From the NCBI GenBank assembly GCA_003255025.1, contig QANY01009049.1, positions 186,001-250,000 on the forward strand: a stretch of DNA of 64,000 nucleotides, in the 5' to 3' direction. Made by a program: the position numbers and the translations under genes. Source of the stretch: Datisca glomerata. Lineage: Eukaryota; Streptophyta; Magnoliopsida; Cucurbitales; Datiscaceae. Under the pieces are notes generated by a model. It searched no databases, was not told where the DNA came from, and was given only the letters and a program-made list of their open reading frames with translations. Positions 60,904 through 64,000 of this stretch are shown here, piece after piece; positions within the stretch are counted from its first letter, which is position 1, and each line of letters begins with the position of its first letter.

Positions 60904-61425
60904 TTTCTATTCAACACTAATAAACATTAATATTGGTATTGGTTGTTCGTCAATTCCAGTCCAAGAGAAGAGCTTCTTCTCTTAGGTCCTCTTTTTTCAG
61001 TGCAACACAGGAAAGCGCCCTCTTTTTGTCATCTCTGCAGCTTTCCAGATTTTATATTGAATGCATGGCGTAGCTAGGACCTTCCAATCATGTTTGAGCC
61101 TATGCTCAAACCCAAAGCAAACCCACCCCTATTTGAATAAGGCTAGAAAGAATGCCCGTGAAGTTCAGATAAGGAAATGCTTCCCCCAACCATTAAAGGA
61201 AAGGCTCGACGAAGGGAGGGAAAGGATTTCTTATAGTGGAGGGGAGAAGACTAATTTTTCATTCTATATGAGGGGAGCTATTGTGAAGCCTAGAGAGGTA
61301 GAAGCGGCAAATCGCTTCTACCGAGTTCCCCAATAGCAGCTTAGCTTCGTAGCTTAACTCTTTCTACTTGCGTGATGCTGCTAGATGCTTCTGATCAATA
61401 GGAAATGGAGAAAAAAAAGCTTATG
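60904..61425. other. Spacer
   Basis: No gene recognised; the open frame 61061-61336 (91 aa, basic) has no known domain. Confidence 0.45.
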
Positions 61426-61655
61426 ATGAGCATCTATTTTAGTCGATCGTTTCAAAGATCTAATTTAAGTTTTTTCTTATATAGTGGAAACACCTTACAA
61501 TCTGAAGTTTTACGCTTAAGGGAAGAAATGTTCTTGGTGGATGCAGGACCTGGGACCCCCAGAATCTGTATGGAAGATGAGCCTACAAGAGTGCCAATCA
61601 ACCGAGCTGCCAGGTTTGAGAATAAGGCCTCCCTGTTGTTGATAGAGAACCCCAC
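61426..61655 (+). pseudogene. rps1: rps1 5' fragment (mitochondrial ribosomal protein S1)
   Basis: ATG at 61426 (a second ATG lies just before, at 61423) opens MSIYFSRSFQRSNLSFFLYS, then EVLRLREEMFLVDAGPGTPR and NRAARFENKASLL, matching the N-terminal part of plant mitochondrial S1. The rest of the gene, with the S1 core, is absent; the frame ends 20 residues later in unrelated sequence. Confidence 0.92.
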
Positions 61656-62184
61656 GAAGCATTAAGAGAGCCGTCAGAGTAATATTCCGCGAGAGCGATC
61701 GTAGTGATGATCGAGAGCAAAGTACTAGCAGTGATACTCACTGGCGTGGCCGCTAATCTTAGATTGGATTATTAGGATTGGGATTAGACAGGCACCAAGG
61801 AGTACGACATTAAGGAACTAGGTGAGAAGTACCTACTCACATATTGGGTTGCCTCCCAACTGAGTTTTGAGAGGCCCATCAAGACAAAGCTGTTATTCCT
61901 TTATGGGGAACAAATCACGTAGAAGACACTCATTTTTCACTTCCTATCAACAGTACTAAAAATAGATTTCGCGAGTTCAAGAATTAAAGCAGAATTCTTG
62001 CCTGGACCCCCGAGCCTTCATTCACGTTGTGAATGGTAGCGACCCTGCCCTTCAAAAAACCATCGCTAAGATTGATTCGGATAGATAATTGTGACCAACA
62101 TTCCCATGGTTTATGAGGCTTCGGCAATTCAGACCAAGCCTACGACGATTGAGGAGGCACCAATTACGTAAATCAATAGTTCTA
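61656..62184. other. Spacer
   Basis: No gene recognised, apart from rpl2 intron-like sequence at its right edge (about 62115-62184). Confidence 0.45.
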
Positions 62185-62579
62185 ACCGCACTTAAAGGTA
62201 GGGCATTTCCCATTTTTATAGGAACTTCTGTACCAGAAACAATGGTATCTCCAATTATAGCCCCTCTGGGATGTAAAATATATCTTTTCTCACCATCCCC
62301 ATAGTGTATGAGACAAATGTATGCATTTCAATTAGGGTCGTATTCTATGGTTACGATTCTACCATATGCCTTTTTCATTTCGTCAAAAATCAATTTTACG
62401 GTATAGACGCTTATGACCTCCCCCTATATGCCCTGTGGTAATGATTCCTTTGGCATTACGACTTTACCACAATGATGCTGTCCATGGATCAAATTATTTT
62501 GTTGATTGGATTTCACTTGACTGTCTACGGCTCCATTGCGTGTGCTCGGGGTAGAAGTTTTGTATAAATGTATCGCCAT
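62115..62579 (-). pseudogene. rpl2: rpl2 fragment: plastid exon 1 and start of its intron
   Basis: On the minus strand the ATG at 62579 opens [20 protein letters not shown] and [19 protein letters not shown], the N-terminus of plastid L2. After frameshifts the exon resumes with [15 protein letters not shown] (about 62240-62195) and runs into GTGCGGTT...TTTACGTAATTGG, the usual beginning of the plastid rpl2 intron. Internal stops make it non-functional. Confidence 0.93.
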
Positions 62580-62907
62580 GCTATTAAGTATTTTGATTTA
62601 AGTTATTTTCTTTCTAAGAGGTGGAACTTTTAATCAGTCAAGCAAGCAATTTGAATAGGGATTATGAACAGGCCCTTACCTTAGCCTTACCCATTTGATT
62701 GATTGTTCTAAAGTCGAAGTCGTTTCGTTAAGTCAAATTGAAAGGTAGGTTTTGTCAGTGATTAAATGGAAAGGGAGAGTGGTTCAGGCCTACTCTTGAA
62801 CTTTTAGGCTAATTAAAATCCAAAACAAAAGTCAAATATCGGCACGGAGAAAGATGAGATTCGGTCAACAAACAAAACACTCCCTTCTTTCTATAAAAAA
62901 TGATGAA
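62580..62907. other. Spacer upstream of the rpl2 exon 1 fragment
   Basis: No gene recognised. Confidence 0.45.
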
Positions 62908-63115
62908 AACCGGCCAAACACGGACAACACCTACGAATTCCAATCTTCTGATTGTTTCAATTCCATTATCCTTTTTCATTCTAATGTATGGGGGCCCTTG
63001 CCCGTGCCTTCTCTCTCTAGTTATGGTATTCCTTTTTTAGAACTAATTTATAGGGGGTTAGTTCAAAGCTCGTTTATGGAATTTTTTATCAGTTCTCCTG
63101 CCTATATAGCTTACA
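62908..63115 (+). mobile_element. Copia integrase fragment, copy 2
   Basis: Matches 49795-50000 over about 200 bp (CGGCCAAACACGG, AACACCTACGAATTCCAAT, TAGGGGGTTAGTTCAAAGCT) with about 20 differences. The last matching bases, TACAAATGT, run directly into a piece of rpl2. Confidence 0.88.
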
Positions 63116-63186
63116 AATGTAGGGCATTTCCCATTTTATAGGAACTTCTGCACCAGAAACAGTGGTATCTCTAATTATAGCCCTCT
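63116..63186 (-). pseudogene. rpl2: Short rpl2 exon 1 fragment (second copy)
   Basis: AGGGCATTTCCCATTTTATAGGAACTTCTG-like sequence repeats 62201-62270 with a few changes. It was joined to the copia fragment by recombination, since neither neighbour belongs to it. Confidence 0.85.
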
Positions 63187-63332
63187 AGAGGAAGTAGACA
63201 ACTTTCTGCTTGGGAATTATACAACCCCCGAACCTTCTTTATCATGATCCGACCCACACCCAAGACCCAAGATTGAGCACCCGAGCTGCTCATAACAACG
63301 TACCAAAAAGAAAAATGTGATGAGTTTATATT

Positions 63333-63412
63333 CTTCAGATTCTACTATCATAAATATATATAATGAAGTAGGATTCTAGTGGATGGATCTTGAAACGAGA
63401 CATGTACCGTAG
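63333..63412. repeat. Inverted copy of a segment at 47692-47800
   Basis: AGGATTCTAGTGGATGGATC and CTTGAAACGAGACATGTACC here match the reverse complement of 47695-47740 (ACATGTCTCGTTTCAAGATT and CATCCACTAGAATCCT). It lies about 120 bp upstream of ndhC, so both are probably plastid spacer DNA. Confidence 0.8.
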
Positions 63413-63528
63413 TAAACAAACGAAACTAGGTGGTTCAGTCAAAATGAATTGTTGTTTGGAGGATGACTTGACAATGAATTTTGAATCGACTAATCCAATA
63501 TATTTTCCACATTCATAGGAGTATGTTT

Positions 63529-63712
63529 ATGTTTCTGCTTTACGAATATGAGTTTTTTTGGGTATTTCTAATAATATCAAGTGTTATTCCTATTTTGGCA
63601 TTTCGGATTTCTGGAGTTTTAGCCCCGATTAGCAAAGAGCTAGAGAAAATAGTTATGAATCGGGAATAGAACCAATGAGTGATGCTTGGTTACAATTTTG
63701 AATCCGTTATTA
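63529..63712 (+). pseudogene. ndhC: ndhC 5' fragment (plastid NDH complex)
   Basis: [20 protein letters not shown] and [16 protein letters not shown] match the N-terminus of plastid NdhC. A frameshift follows; [16 protein letters not shown] then continues in another frame, with a stop and IRYYMF, after which homology ends. An extra in-frame ATG precedes at 63523. Confidence 0.95.
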
Positions 63713-64000
63713 TATGTTTGGAACACCAATAGGCATTAAATGAAAGAAAAAAAGAATTAAGTACTATAACTCACTTTGATGTGGAAGCGTAACCACGGGT
63801 TTATTCTCTTAATAAATAAGATTGCTCTTTATCAGATTTTGTCTTTTATCTTTATCATATTTTCTATTTTTATCTTTATCATATTTTATATATAGATTGA
63901 ATAAGTTCATAAAAAAGGAAGACACAATGAATAAAGGAAATTTTTCCAAATAGGTCTTTTGAATGATGAACAAATATGTATGCATTCACTCATATAAAAA

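Overview
The window is plant DNA, most likely from a eudicot. Four nuclear genes have AT-rich introns with GT..AG splice sites. They are set among several classes of plant transposons (Ty1/copia, Mutator-like, hAT, CACTA, Helitron). From about 40.9 kb to the end the sequence changes to a mosaic of plant mitochondrial DNA, plastid fragments and retroelement pieces. Such mosaics are typical of large, repeat-rich plant mitochondrial genomes such as those of cucurbits, so a cucurbit is my guess, held weakly.

Layout: 1-2341 is the 3' half of a decayed copia retrotransposon with its 3' LTR. 3.77-4.16 kb holds a Helitron-type remnant. 4.5-6.55 kb is a Mutator-like element with long inverted arms that carries a broken GRF zinc-finger gene. 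8358-11087 is an internally deleted copia element with both LTRs and a perfect 5-bp target duplication. 11.94-13.32 kb is a second long-inverted-repeat element. 14144-16915 is a four-exon proline dehydrogenase gene (+). 21444-24919 is a four-exon gene (-) for FTSHI3, the chloroplast FtsH relative without a protease domain. 26388-26736 is a small two-exon KIN/COR6.6-type stress gene (+) with an ABRE and TATA box. 27.9-28.94 kb is an hAT-like element. 29.0-33.6 kb is a nested element complex with a CACTA terminus, a possible captured exon and a foldback array of palindromic motifs. 35828-37813 is an intronless, probably mitochondrial PPR gene (+). About 3 kb of ordinary spacer follows.

40.85-64 kb is organelle-derived. 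Recognisable fragments are plastid rpl2 (three pieces), ycf2 (three pieces), trnL-UAG, rbcL, atpB, cemA (two pieces in inverted orientation), ndhB, ndhC and trnQ-UUG, and mitochondrial atp6, cox3, rps13, rps1 and trnS-UGA. Between them lie copia, gypsy and LINE fragments. No organelle protein gene is intact. The block is either a nuclear insertion of mitochondrial DNA or an assembly join to a mitochondrial contig; the sequence alone does not decide.

The nuclear genes are not a functional cluster. ProDH starts proline breakdown in mitochondria, FTSHI3 is a chloroplast AAA protein, the KIN-like protein is stress-associated and the PPR protein probably acts on organelle RNA. From memory, FTSHI3, a KIN-like LEA gene and a PPR gene of this kind lie close together on Arabidopsis chromosome 3 (At3g02450 to At3g02490), so the 21-38 kb stretch looks like a conserved gene block expanded by transposons.
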